In this document: in pieces, positions 49,704-60,899 of the stretch
How the letters are laid out: every line of letters starts with the position of its first letter
Numbering within the stretch: position 1 is the stretch's first letter
From: Liolophura sinensis
Lineage: Eukaryota > Mollusca > Polyplacophora > Chitonida > Chitonidae
NCBI RefSeq assembly: GCF_032854445.1
Contig: NC_088295.1
Coordinates: 71,824,028 to 71,888,027 of the forward strand
Direction of reading: 5' to 3'
Length of the DNA stretch: 64,000 nt
Made by a program: the position numbers and the translations under genes
Notes under the pieces: model-generated
The model's database searches: none
The model's input: the letters and a program-made list of their open reading frames with translations, nothing else
What the model was told of the DNA's origin: nothing

Positions 49704-52700
49704 CTGGGAAACAAAAAGTAATGTTGTCTAAGTTCATTACACAATCATCTCAAACTTGGAAGTAGGCTGTATGCTTACTGTTGTTTAGCTGAGACAGAGA
49801 TAGGGTTGTTTGATGCAGGTACAGTTAATAGTGTGTACACTTACAAAGGTTTATTGAGGTGAGGTCCAGGTGTACACTTATTGTCTTTGGTTGGTGTATG
49901 GTTGTTACTGTGTTATTGAGGTAGAGTTAGGGTGTAACATTACTACTGTTTGTTGCGGTAAAGTTATGGTGTATAATTACTGTTGTTTGTCGAGTTAGAG
50001 TCACAGTGTAGACTTACTGTAGTTTGTTGAGTTAGAGTTACAGTACACTTACTACAGTTCGTTGAGGAAGTTATTTTGTACACTTTCTGTTGTCGGTTGG
50101 AGCAGAGTTATATTGTACACTTACTGCTGTTTGGTGAGATAGAGTTATAGCGTACACTTGCTGTTCTTTGTTGAGGTAGAGTTATAGTGTACACTTACTG
50201 TTGTTTGTCGAGGTAGAATCTGCAGGGGAGGGATTAGAGCCGGCTTCCCACTGTAGAGTTTCTCTCAAAGACTGGCTGTCAGTGTCATCAAAACTATCAA
50301 TGTCAACCTGGATGTCCTCACTCTCAGTAATGCCACTGAAAAATATAAATCACTTGAATCTACAACAAAATGGTTGTACATAAAAGCGAAAACAAGCATT
50401 TGAGCACAAATATACCTGTTTAAAAGTATTTGTCTCTCTGACTTGTATGCTACTGCAATGTCAGGTTTAGGGTTGGATGAAACTGTTTTCCCGTTACGGG
50501 ACAGACCAGATAATGATAAATGACAGAATCGATTTGGTTTAGAAATCACGAGTCCATTTGTTTTTTACAATGTATTCAACTCATATATGCAAGATAAAAA
50601 CAACTTATCAGCTCCAGAGAGAGAAACTCAAGTCTGACCAACAACAGGCTTGGGGAAATGTTCAACATTTAGACAACAACATTAGGGGACCTTCACTTCA
50701 CACTAGACTGAAGAAGGTCACTTACAGAGCATGACCTAGCAAATACTGCCTCACTGATCTTCTCTGGTCATCTGAATGCTGAGGACATTTGTGAGACCTG
50801 CAAACAAAGAAACTAAACTGCTCAGATAACTGAGATTATAACTTGGGAACAACACCCATATCTTCAGCAGAGCAAAGAAAACTGAAAATACTACAGAACA
50901 TGGAAGTCTACAAACAATTTGAAACCAAACAACAGAACTGAACTGGATTTTTTTTTTTTTGCCAGTTTATACAATCCATATTGGCTATTTTTGTGGGTGA
51001 AATCATATCATAACACCTTGGGGGTTGCTTCTCAACAAAAGTTTTCTTCTAATGCAATGACGAAAATAAATTCCAGTAACTAGTTTTCCACAAAATGTAC
51101 ATTAAAAACTACTAAACATCAGTGTAAATCCAGTTTCCTTACTAACCTAGTACACATCTTTTTGGTATGTTCTGAAATAACTCCACATGTCTGTCGAAAG
51201 AAAAAAGGCCAACAATAATCATACAATTTACGAAAACAACAATAAATGACCAATGTTTACAGTTAAAACTACCTACACTGGTTAAAGCAAAAAATATGCC
51301 ACAGCTTTTACAGCAAGAGTCATTGAAATGCTGAAATTCATAAAACTGTTTTTTCCTGAATGCTTTACTAAATGAACGAAGAAAACCAAGTTACAACATC
51401 CTCACAAAAAACTTGAGTTAAACTAAGAATAACATACATGTTGACTTAAATGGGTCAAATGAACCACCCTTGTGGCTGTTATACATATACATTAGATTAT
51501 TGGGATCACCTTAATTTTTTCACCTTAATGACATCGTAACAGTTAGCATGTCATTAAAAATCAATATGATCCCATTCTGGATCATTTGCAAACTGAAATA
51601 TTTCTGTCATTATCATAACAGCTTCTACTAAATTTGACACCTTTTCTTGCACTACAACTTACACTCAATAATAAAGCTTTCCTTTCATCTGAAAGAGAAA
51701 GAAAACAAACATCTGCATAAATGACTGTGCACTACAATAGATGAACGCTGGGATATTGTTACACGACATAACAAGCTTACCAGTTATGAAGGTCTATGAA
51801 ATTAAGCTGCATCATAAATCTGCACAAATTTAATAGAATATTTATTTACTTATTTGATTGGTGTTTAGTACAATGGGATATTTCATTTATAATTATTATT
51901 ATTATTATTTTATTTACTTGAGTGGTGTTTAACCCCATACTGAAGAATGATATGACAGTGATCAGGTTTATGGGGTTGAAGAAATTGCAATATCTGGAAT
52001 AAAGCATCATGCATGTTGATTTTAGAATTAATTGATGAATCAATCTATTTGTCTTCTATATTATTACTACGATGATAGCGACTTGATAAACATCTACATA
52101 CATAATTGTTCACAAAAAAAGTTATGTGAGATTTAACTAAAAAAGTGTAAAAGTGTAAAGTTTCTAAATATGGGGAGCATATGATTCACAAAGTATTTAC
52201 CTCTTGTCATGGACTCATAGACAGGGGGCCCAGATTCTGGAGTGCCAGGCCTTGGGGCATCAGCATAATAGTCGCCTATAATACAATATCATCTATGTAT
52301 ATCTCCTACACAGATGATACTAAATAACACCCAATACAGTTTTGTAAATAAAAGTTATAATAAAACTGCCATCAAGGTATTCAATGTAAAGTAACAGTGT
52401 CAGTTTTTACTGAAGTGGTAAGTGTATGGAAAGAAGGTTTCGTTGGTATAGCTGGATTATATATACAAGTATATATAAATGTAGTCATCATTATGATTTC
52501 TTTCTGCTTTCAACATGCAGCAAGCTGACTGGCAGTATGAAAGCCGTCATAAGAAATTTACAACAACAGCGTGATTGGAATCACCATTCAACTGGCATTC
52601 TGAGTGAAATATACTAACTCTCCCTGAATCATTTTCAGGTGAGCGATACATGTATAGGGTACAAAAGCCTGTGAGGCTGAGGAGTAAACCATTTACCATT

Positions 52701-55700
52701 CCTGGGCTTCAGAGATTTAGTCCTTCTTGGGGAATCACTCCTCCTGTCTTGTCTCTTCAGCTTACGTACTGTGAGCAAGAAACAAACACATTGTGCATTC
52801 TGTGACAGTCATTATGCAAATATACACTGGTCCTTTTGAAACATTCTTTTGAAATAAAGATGCAATGGGCATTAGTTTTATAACAAGGACCAAGTACAGA
52901 GAAAGGCAAAAATTTTAGAGGACCTTAAAACCAGTGAACCAGTATTTTATCTCCAACTTGTGAAATAGTTCAAAATGGCAATACTTTAATTCCTCAACCT
53001 CTTCACATTTGAAAGAGCAACAAAATCTATACTTTTATCAGTCAACAGATAAAAATGCGTTCAGAATATGCCTGAATAAACACCTTGCAATCATGTCCAA
53101 AGTTTAAAGAATTGTAGTAATCTTAAAAATACAGCAAAACACCAAACTTTGCCTTAAACCTCATTCTGCAAGGAAGTTATTTACTGTATTTCACTAGTTT
53201 AACATTTTTCAAATGAACACATTCTGTCTGATTCATCCAGCATATAAGCGTTTTCTGTGAAGTTTGATTAATTTCTAAATTAATTTCAAACAAAAACTTA
53301 TGTGATGGCATAAAATGTATCATCTTAAGGCCTTTCGGTTCTTCTGAAAGTACATTTTCCCAGTCCTGTGACACTACAACTTCTCTTTTTAAATCATTAA
53401 GACAAGAAGAAAAATCATTAAGTACTTCATTTACTTATGTGAAGCATTTCAAGAAAATGCCATACCCAGAAGACAAAAATTATTTATTAATTTATTAATT
53501 TGATTCTTGTTCAAATCTTTAACTTATGTGACGGCTGCCAAGATTTTGGTGGGAGGAAACAGAGCGGATCCTGCAGGAAACCTACCACCATCTTTAGGTT
53601 TCTGGCAGGTCTTCCCAAGTATGACCAAAAAGGATGCCTGCATGAGTTGGACTTGAACTCACAGTGGCTGCATTTGTGAGAGACTCCTTGGTCACTGTAC
53701 TGCGCTGGCACGTTAACCACTAAGCCACGGACGCCCCGCAAAAAACACAAACGGGCTGACAAAAAATTACATTACACTATGTCAAACTATGCACCACACA
53801 TTCAGATGTGGATGCTCGAACAAAACACCTTCGTGAAGAGAACTTGTGTTTCACAATGAATATGGAGATCACTCATAATTATGATAATCTTCATGAGAGT
53901 ATTCAGTTTTACTACAGGAACCAAGACCATTCGATGAACACGACGCCATCCAGATTCTGTAAAACCCTTACCTTTAGCATGCTCTGGTTTCTTCTCGGTG
54001 TGGCCACTCCAGTCAGAATCATTATCATCATCTCCACTATCATCACTGTCCCTCTTCCCAACATTGGCAATCCTACAACAACAACTCAGCATTTGTCAAC
54101 TTATTTTCTTAAAACATTCTTAAAAAGGACTTTGCCAGTAAATCCAATCCTTTAATGGGATAAAAATTAGCTGAAATTTTATGTGGTAATGTGGCAGCAT
54201 GGCCTCATTATTTGGTTCCCAAAAATCATTCATATAAAAGTTTTACCCTGTTTTCTGTTTGAATCATGGCAATAAGTCAATGAAACCTATTTTTATTTTT
54301 CTATTGTGTTTTGATTAGAAATAAGGACTCACCACAGATCTGCAGATATGATCCAGTCTCAAGATCAATTGCCCAACATACCGTATTTTACTGATCACTC
54401 ACCTATCCTGTTCACTCAGCTATCCTGCCCAATCACTTGTGCTGTTAACAAACATATACTGTTCACTCATATATAGTCCTCACAACTCTATACTGATCAT
54501 TCTTGTGTACTGGTCACTCACCTGTTCTGTCCACTCTAATTCCTGTTCACACATGTATAATGTTCACTCACCTACACTGCTAGCTCACATACGCTGCTAA
54601 CTCACCTGTACTGCTTCGTGTTCACACTACTCATCTACACTGCTTATCTTTTATTCCTCACTTACATATCCTGCTCACCTACTCATACTGCCCACTCACC
54701 CATCCTGGCAACTCATCCATTATGGTCACTCACCTGTACTGCTCACCCATCCATACAATCCATCTTCACTGCTCACTCACCTTTCTACTCACCTGCATAT
54801 ATTGCGCACCTATTATTCATGCCCATTCACCCTTCCTTGCAATTTGCATAGTGGTTACTCCAACTATACTGAGCTCTCACCTGTATTGTTCACTCACCTA
54901 TACTCTTAACTCACCTGCGACTAGCAATCCTAGAGCTATTCCTGCCCATTCCCATACATTTCTCCAGGTGAGGAGCAAACCTTGAGGCTGCCAAGTTACG
55001 CTGACAGTTGGGACACACGCACTCAAACTGTTTCTTGGATGGGACATGGCCAAATACATCCACTCCTTGTTTATCAACAATAGCTGTTCAACACAATGAA
55101 TAGCATACAAAATTAATCTACATAGACAATTTGAAACCAATGTCACCACATGTATCAATAAATAGGTGTTGCAAAAGTATTTCTCCATTTTCACTCAAAC
55201 ATACTTAGCTTCATTCATCAAACGTGGAAACCTGCTTCAGGTTGATCAACAGGAAAAAATCTAAAATCTCAAAAATCTTATGTATTAAGCTTGATCAATA
55301 GGAAAGATTTAAAATGTCAAAATATTATGTATTATGATATGGAATAGTTAACTGGACTTCTAAATTTACTATTTTCAGGTAGAAAATTATAACAGCTCTA
55401 TTTTGTTGAATTCTGGTGTTGATGAAAACAGTAACAGTAGGGTAACAAATACTCAGTTAAGACAATCCTACCATGTTGACGCTCCGATCTGAAAAACAGA
55501 GCAAATGATATTTACAGAGTGAACAAAGTCAATAGTTACAACAGCCTTGTTTTCAGATGTTTTAAATACATACATGTAGGTATATATTAAATGTTATATT
55601 AAATACATGTAGAAAAATGTTAGTGTAATATTGGTATTTCCATTTGCTAAAAAAAAAATGGGAAAAAAATTCTTCATAAATATTTAACTTAAATTCCTAC

Positions 55701-57472
55701 CAATTTCAATTATTTTTACATCACCTTATCAGTCAACTTTTATTTTAACTCTGCAAATTTGTAATAAATGTTTACTGAATGAATAATGATTACAGTGTTA
55801 GTCAACAGGTGTATTGAGAGTTTTCTCTTTGAATTAGTCATACAATGAGGCCCCAAAGCTTTACTTACTGTGGGTCTGTTTCGTCTAGAAATAAGGTTCC
55901 CATTTTACATGAACGATGAACTTCAAAACAAAGGCCCAAAGAAACCTCATCTATGAGTTCATTCATGATATCTACCATTCTGCTCTGTTGCTGCAAACAG
56001 AAATCCACTGATTAGCCCTCTAAAAACCATGATGGCAGCCTGCATTGTTGCAGGAATGAAACCAAGCAGAGCCCAGAGGAATCCCCACAAACATCCACAG
56101 GTTGTGAGCAGACCATGAAAGACAACTAAATTTTAATTGGAAATGTTACATTTACAAGGTTAAATGTAAACGCTTCTTGGAACCAGGGACCGATTCCACA
56201 AAGCCAATTCTGAAGTCAGAATTTGAAATATGATCTTAAGGCTTATTTTTCAATATTATTAAGTAACATTTTGTTCATCTGATCAGTGTTATCTCTTAAA
56301 TGCATCCAAATTTTAACTTTCAGTACACAAACTGAATGTTTTGGAGAGGTTTTAAATTTTGACTTGTGTCAGAAATGCCTTGGAATCGGCAAGAGGGGGT
56401 AAAGTTACACGCAAAGTTCAGTTTTAACACATGGAAAGAAAAATAGCAAAATAATGAATGCTCAATGATTAAAGTCTCAAAAGAATCAGGAGTATTTTCA
56501 ATAGAAATAATAGCATAAATTCTCATGGATGAACACAATCCCCAATGAGCCGAATCGGCATTTCAGGAATCAAGAAAGGGTGGGGACTATCACCGCTAAA
56601 AGGTGCTAAGTTGCTAACGGTGCCATTGGGCCGCTTATACAAGACAAGTATTCAATCTAGTAAGTACTGCAAAATCTCACCTTTCAGCTGTAGTAGTTTG
56701 AGAGAAACCCCACCCTGTTTCATCTATATCTGCGTAAACTCACAGACTTCCTGAAATGCTGACTCGGCTTATATCAGACGTCAATACACAAGCTAGAATC
56801 CGTGAAACAGGACAACTGAAATATACTGGGCCTGTTCACTCGTAACTCGGTTAATTCTGACAAACCTCTGCCTCAGATGACTTCTCTCTGCCTGCCACAG
56901 ACATGACATGTGATCTGATTTTTAGACCACAGTCATTCCTCCAAAGTCAACTCCACCTGCCATCCTACAGGTGTAAATGGAAATGACTGCAAAATACAAA
57001 AACTATTATTATAGGAGTTACTTAGTAATAGCCATGTGGAAATTTTCAACAATTTAAACCCCACAATTACAATACATACAGTACAATGGAAAAGCAACTT
57101 TTATAACTACAAGTATAGTAGGTTATATACCACTTTTCAAGTACGGGTACACATAATTCGAAACAAAATGATTCAAGCATCAGTGTTGCAGAGTGTTGAT
57201 CTTGTCATTTTATTTCGAAATCTGAGGCTTCGGGGGGGGGGGGGGGGGTCCAGAATGATACTATTCTCCAGACCTTACTGTAAGTTTTTATCGATACTTG
57301 TAATAGTACCGACCATAACACTAGTATCACTGAATACCGGTTAAGTTTGCTACACATCACCGTCATCGTGTCACCGACTTATGCACATCAAATCAATTCT
57401 ATGGTTTCGCAAGCACATTACAGCGAGAACTAAATATAACTCACTGACCCATGGGTTCTTCGAGACTTCCAT
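49585..57472 (-). CDS. ATXN7L3: ATXN7L3 / SGF11, SAGA deubiquitinase module subunit
   Basis: Twelve coding exons join with every phase consistent, giving 978 nt and 325 residues (human form ~350). ATXN7L3 activates the USP22 H2B deubiquitinase within the nuclear SAGA module, together with ENY2. The N-terminal helix region ([18 protein letters not shown], about residues 25-42) corresponds to the ENY2-contacting segment. Next comes [12 protein letters not shown] and the SGF11 zinc finger C-x2-C-x11-H-x3-C (Cys78, Cys81, His93, Cys97) within [19 protein letters not shown]. An acidic stretch and SPRRTKSLK follow. The SCA7-type zinc-binding motif is C-x10-C-x5-C-x2-H (Cys204, Cys215, Cys221, His224; [12 protein letters not shown], then [10 protein letters not shown]). 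Then come TDSQ..LQW, a Ser/Lys-rich tail and NIANLYDFS at the end, like the SIYDDIN end of the human protein. All zinc ligands are present. The start in exon 1 is the least certain part. Confidence 0.97.
49770..50216. repeat. ~36-45-bp tandem repeat carrying 5'-splice-site copies
   Basis: On the plus strand ACACTTACTGTTGTTTGTCGAG and variants recur about ten times, at about 49771, 49973, 50010, 50046, 50081, 50118, 50154 and 50192 among others. The right-most copy is the real exon 11/intron boundary. The array fills nearly all of the 495-bp intron. Confidence 0.88.
50199..50335 (-). CDS. ATXN7L3: ATXN7L3 coding exon 11
   Basis: Acceptor TATTTTTCAG. Encodes [20 protein letters not shown], parallel to LDNDSFDMTDSQALISRLQW in the human protein. 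The donor ACAACA|GTAAGT is the first of about ten similar sequences running into the intron, so alternative donor use is possible. Confidence 0.93.
50726..50797 (-). CDS. ATXN7L3: ATXN7L3 coding exon 10 (SCA7 motif, second half)
   Basis: Acceptor GTTTGCAG, donor GCTCT|GTAAGT. It encodes [20 protein letters not shown], completing the C-x5-C-x2-H ligands. Confidence 0.96.
51147..51190 (-). CDS. ATXN7L3: ATXN7L3 coding exon 9 (SCA7 motif, first half)
   Basis: Acceptor CTTTCGACAG, donor CTAG|GTTAGT. It encodes [14 protein letters not shown], identical in pattern to the family SCA7 zinc-binding motif. The exon is 44 nt. Confidence 0.96.
51663..51688 (-). CDS. ATXN7L3: ATXN7L3 coding exon 8, 26-nt microexon
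   Basis: Acceptor TTCTCTTTCAG, donor GAGT|GTAAGT. It encodes DERKALLLS just before the SCA7 motif, parallel to PEELRSLLTTQ in the human protein. It is the only segment that brings the phase from 1 to 0 here. Confidence 0.88.
51845..51990 (-). mobile_element. SINE tail fragments, two heads in tandem
   Basis: TTATTTGATTGGTGTTTAGT, then AATTATTATTATTATTATT, then a second TTATTTACTTGAGTGGTGTT. This looks like one SINE tail inserted in or next to another. It lies in the ATXN7L3 intron before exon 8. Confidence 0.6.
52201..52275 (-). CDS. ATXN7L3: ATXN7L3 coding exon 7
   Basis: Acceptor ATTATAG, donor AGAG|GTAAAT. It encodes [20 protein letters not shown] and then ESMTR, a low-conservation linker. 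It is supported by phase on both sides. Confidence 0.87.
52697..52768 (-). CDS. ATXN7L3: ATXN7L3 coding exon 6
   Basis: Acceptor CTTGCTCACAG, donor AATG|GTAAAT. It encodes [20 protein letters not shown], matching the SPRRSKSLK segment of the family. Confidence 0.93.
53505..53740 (-). mobile_element. tRNA-derived SINE, nearly complete copy
   Basis: On the minus strand it starts with a tRNA-like head: A box TGGCTTAGTGG near 53725 and B box GAGTTCAAGTCC near 53650. The conserved body follows, with GGCAGGTC.. and GGAGGAAAC in plus orientation. It lies in the ATXN7L3 intron between exons 5 and 6. Confidence 0.85.
53972..54072 (-). CDS. ATXN7L3: ATXN7L3 coding exon 5
   Basis: Acceptor GTTGTTGTAG, donor AAAG|GTAAGG. 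It encodes [18 protein letters not shown] and then [11 protein letters not shown], matching the RRIANSN...DNDWS..SEKK region of ATXN7L3. Confidence 0.95.
54385..54914. repeat. degenerate ~17-25-bp repeat of donor-like GTGAGT units
   Basis: On the gene strand GGTGAGTGAACAGTATAG-like units follow one another from the exon 4 donor to about 530 bases into the intron. They appear on the plus strand as CTCACCTGTACTGCTCACTC. Open frames here are artefacts of the repeat. Confidence 0.85.
54915..55083 (-). CDS. ATXN7L3: ATXN7L3 coding exon 4 (SGF11 zinc finger)
   Basis: Acceptor GTTGAACAG, donor CGCAG|GTGAG. It carries [12 protein letters not shown] and the complete zinc finger with CPNC and HLEKC, followed by [12 protein letters not shown]. 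Confidence 0.97.
55472..55488 (-). CDS. ATXN7L3: ATXN7L3 coding exon 3, 17-nt microexon
   Basis: TTTTTCAG|ATCGGAGCGTCAACATG|GTAGG encodes QSERQH with its neighbours. Exon 2 ends in phase 2 and exon 4 begins with two bases of a codon. Skipping the 17 nt would shift the frame, so the microexon is required. Confidence 0.88.
55869..55990 (-). CDS. ATXN7L3: ATXN7L3 coding exon 2
   Basis: Acceptor CTGTTTGCAG, donor CCACA|GTAAGT. It encodes [12 protein letters not shown], then LGLCFEVHR and LFLDETDP, the conserved N-terminal helix region of SGF11/ATXN7L3. Confidence 0.95.
56036..56132 (-). mobile_element. SINE fragment (central body)
   Basis: AGCAGAGCCCAGAGGAATCC, CATCCACAGGTTG and GAGCAGACC match the SINE body. 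The promoter end and the tail are missing. Confidence 0.6.
57232..57248. repeat. poly-G tract
   Basis: Seventeen consecutive G on the plus strand, within the first ATXN7L3 intron. Confidence 0.95.
57449..57472 (-). CDS. ATXN7L3: ATXN7L3 coding exon 1 (tentative start)
   Basis: The ATG at 57472 gives MEVSKNPW, ending TGG|GTCAGT in phase 0, which fits exon 2. A stronger-looking donor four bases on (A|GTGAGT) would be out of phase. In that case translation would start at a Met inside exon 2 (MVDIMNELI). Confidence 0.6.
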
Positions 57473-59029
57473 CTGTTCTGTTAGCTAAGAATTGTTTAAA
57501 TTATCGAGGCGATCTTTCAAGAGACTGAACCAGTGGGTATCACCAGCGTCACCGCTGACAGTGACAACAACAACAACAACAGTGTTCCTCTACTTTACAG
57601 TACATAAATGATTTCCCAGCTTACAGAACACTGCATAATTTATTGCACACTACAGGCATCAGCGGCTTTTTCACCTGGCCAGTCTGGTGCAATCAAATCG
57701 ACTTAAAACGCTTCAAAACATCGTTGATGCTCACAGCCAAACTCCGCTCCCATGTTATTTCACTTGTGACCGGCGCTGCCAAGCTTTGTTTGGGGCTTGA
57801 TCAAATTCTTCACCCGTTTACAATGCGACGAGGATTGCACGTCTCAAAATAACAGTCACGATCATGTAGCTGTGTGTCTCACTAAAAAAGCCATCTTTAA
57901 ACAACATTATCGAATCATGTGCATCGAAGCTCTATTTATTTTCCGAACAAAAGGGCTACTTGTTTTAGTGTTACATTCACTTACTGACTGCTGATGGCGA
58001 ACTGCGTCCATATGCACCCATGGTGGCCTGTTGATTCCAAACGTCTTCACAGTGCGTTTAACTATATGGTGTCATATGTTGGCGATGGCCAAGGCAACAA
58101 TTTATTTGTCTCCACTTGCATAAGCTTTTCACATGTGCATTTCAGATACACACCAGTACCTGGTTAACACGACTAAACGAACAACAACATAATTGTTCTT
58201 GATGCCTATATAGTTCAATTGTCTGCACAAATATAGATGTAGGCCTAGGTCACATGGGCTACATGTGCGCTCATGTAAATATTGTAATGGTAATTATGTA
58301 AGGAGGAAAGTGGAATAGTTGTTATTTGAGGCACTCGATCTTAACACTCTGATGATAAATAATGCATAATCCATCAGTATGTAGAGGCACCACAATGAGA
58401 TAAGTGTAATTCCAGGTGTTATCAAATATACATATATGTACAGCAGGTATATAAATATAGGTATGTGTATACTATATAGATAGGTCTACAGATCGTATGT
58501 GAAGTGTTTCGACCTGCGTACATTGCATGCCGTTGATATATACGCCTGCCGAAAATGAATTACAAGCTTGTTTATTCGCAGTAACCAATATTCAATGATT
58601 GTCAATCTGTTTTTTTCCACACACAAAGACTTGATATGGCCTTGTAACTGTTAAGCTTTACTTACGGCTTGGGCACATTTACAGCACCTTTTACCATTTT
58701 TACCATTTTCATCATTTTTTCACTATCGAACTTATGATCTCCTTAGGCCAATATATATATATGTATTTTATGTTATATGATATACTAGTATATTAAAGTC
58801 GATTTAATGTATGATTTATGATTCCCAATGCAGTAACAGCTGGTTACAGGGCCATGCATGGTGTCGATGAAGCATTTCCACCGCATAGAGAATGTTGTAA
58901 AAAACATATAAAGTGAAAGTGAAAATAATAATGGAAATGAAAGAATAAAGCCATCCACTCTTTTCATATAACACAGAAATAAATTGGATGTATAGGTTTG
59001 CAAACCGTATACATGCAGTCAGCGACATT

Positions 59030-59265
59030 AATTATTTAATTATTTGACTGGTGTTCTATGCCGTACTCAAGAATATTTCACTTATACGATTGTGGTCAAT
59101 ATTATGGCGGAGCCCGGAGGAAACCCACGACCCGTGAATTACTGTCAGGCCCCCACACTTTCGGAAGCCAGCATGAGCTTTACTTGAACTCGTAGTGATC
59201 GTAGCGTTCGCACTGAGGCTCCTGATCATTTGAACTAGCACGCTGACCACTTGGCCACATAGGCA
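59030..59265 (-). mobile_element. tRNA-derived SINE, nearly complete copy
   Basis: On the minus strand the A box TGGCCAAGTGG is near 59255, with B-box-like GAGTTCAAGTAA near 59190 and a body. The tail is TAAGTGAAATATTCTTGAGT followed by CATAGAACACCAGTCAAATA and an AT-rich end. Confidence 0.87.
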
Positions 59266-59344
59266 ACAATGAAATTATTGAGTTATACATGAAAAAAATA
59301 AAGACCGTCTATGCATGGTCTACAAAACGTCAACAAGAACAATA

Positions 59345-59432
59345 ACTTATTTTAATTATGTACTTGAATGCGCGAGTTTCACACCGTAATCAAGACTATT
59401 TCACTTATAAGACCTCGATTAGACATCTGACA
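59345..59432 (-). mobile_element. SINE fragment (tail half)
   Basis: ACACCGTAATCAAGACTATT followed by TCACTTATAAGAC corresponds to the tail of the SINE at 59.03 kb, in the same orientation and 80 bases from it. Confidence 0.55.
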
Positions 59433-60899
59433 AAAGCCACATGTAAGCAAGATGGAGGCCGAACCAAAAACCTTTATAACAAACATGTATAACTTGCAAA
59501 ACCTCATAGGCTTATATATAGGTGTCACGCATTAGGCTACATGCGCATACACACGGAAACACACGCACACACATGCATGCATATATAACCTTCCTTTCAC
59601 TTTCAACACGCTCAAGGGCAACAAAAATATGCATTGGTCAACCATTGGTTCAATGTTTACACTGGAAATTATATATCCTTACTAGGATAGCAATATATCA
59701 CAGGGCCCTGCAAATGGCGTGTGCTTTCTTGCCTTTGTTAGATTCTCAAAGTGTGTTATGTAACCATTTCGATTAACTTCATAAGTTATTACTGCTAAAC
59801 CTGGTGTAACACGGTTATTCCGACAAGCGTGTAAATTTATATAAGTTTCTCAAGTTACACCATGAGTATAATCTAATTCTCTTGTAGATAACTATATATC
59901 TGGCACTCTGCTTCATGACTGTCTAATTTCGGTTAACCCTTGTATATTCATCGTGTTGAATTAGATCGCCATGTTGTATATACACGGACAGTTGCAATCA
60001 AAGCGCATCTGGGAAACATATTTCGAACATGGACAACTTGTTTACTACCATGGTACACAATGTGGATACTGATTCAACTCATTCCCCCAGAAGATCCCTT
60101 GCGTCTTTCGATCAGCATTGAAAATGGCTGACTGCTTCTCTTTGCATGAATCCGTCCTAATTTCGTACTTTATACACTTTCTTACTTCTTTCGTGGTTTG
60201 TGTTGAAATAGGGAGATCGACCTACACCCGAGTACTTGTTGCTGCCTCGCATGACACTCAGTGTTGAGAGGTTAAAGCTAGAAAGCAGGACCGTTGTCAA
60301 GATTTTTGTGACTGGGTGGGTTGTCATGTCTGGTCTCGGCCTGATACTCGTGCAACAAGAAGACACATGCGGCTATGCATTTAGCTTGGGCGAAGTTCTG
60401 GGCTCTCTGAGAGCTAGCCCAAGTTCATTTAATCCGTTTAATTTTTGTGATAATCCGATCTGGGTCCAGAACTTTATTTTAACAGTTTTTATGATTTTCA
60501 GCTGAAATGCTGAAATTTTCCAAAAAATTATGCACGGATCGAGTGTTCTTTGTGCACAGCTTGGCCTTGATACAAGTAACAATCCTTGTTATATTGTCTT
60601 TCTGATAAGGGTAATGTAGGCCCTCTCCAGGAATTTCTGCGAATATTCTGCTTTATCACATATGTAAAGGCGTTATGCACGGATTTTAATAAAGCTTTGC
60701 AAATAGCTTGACCTCGGTACAGGTACCAATCCAGTAATCTGGATACTAGGGTTATTCTTCACCGTTACCATATATCTTAAAGAAGTTATGGCGGGATATT
60801 TATGAAACTTTATGAACAAGATCAGCTACGCACAAGCACCAATCCATTTTATTTTGGTGGTGATAGGGAGCCAACTTCGTTTAACGAAGTTGTGCCTGT

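Noticed and set aside
53650-53738. Genuine tRNA gene
   Set aside because: A- and B-box-like sequences are present, but they head a SINE body that recurs elsewhere, and a normal acceptor stem and anticodon arm are not evident.
53511-53762. 83-codon minus-strand frame
   Set aside because: It lies inside the SINE at 53.5 kb.
54618-54985. 77-87-codon frames rich in HS/CS repeats
   Set aside because: They derive from the donor-like minisatellite in an ATXN7L3 intron.
60236-60505. 89-codon plus-strand frame with a hydrophobic stretch
   Set aside because: No splice sites, motifs or upstream signals distinguish it from chance in this intergenic region.
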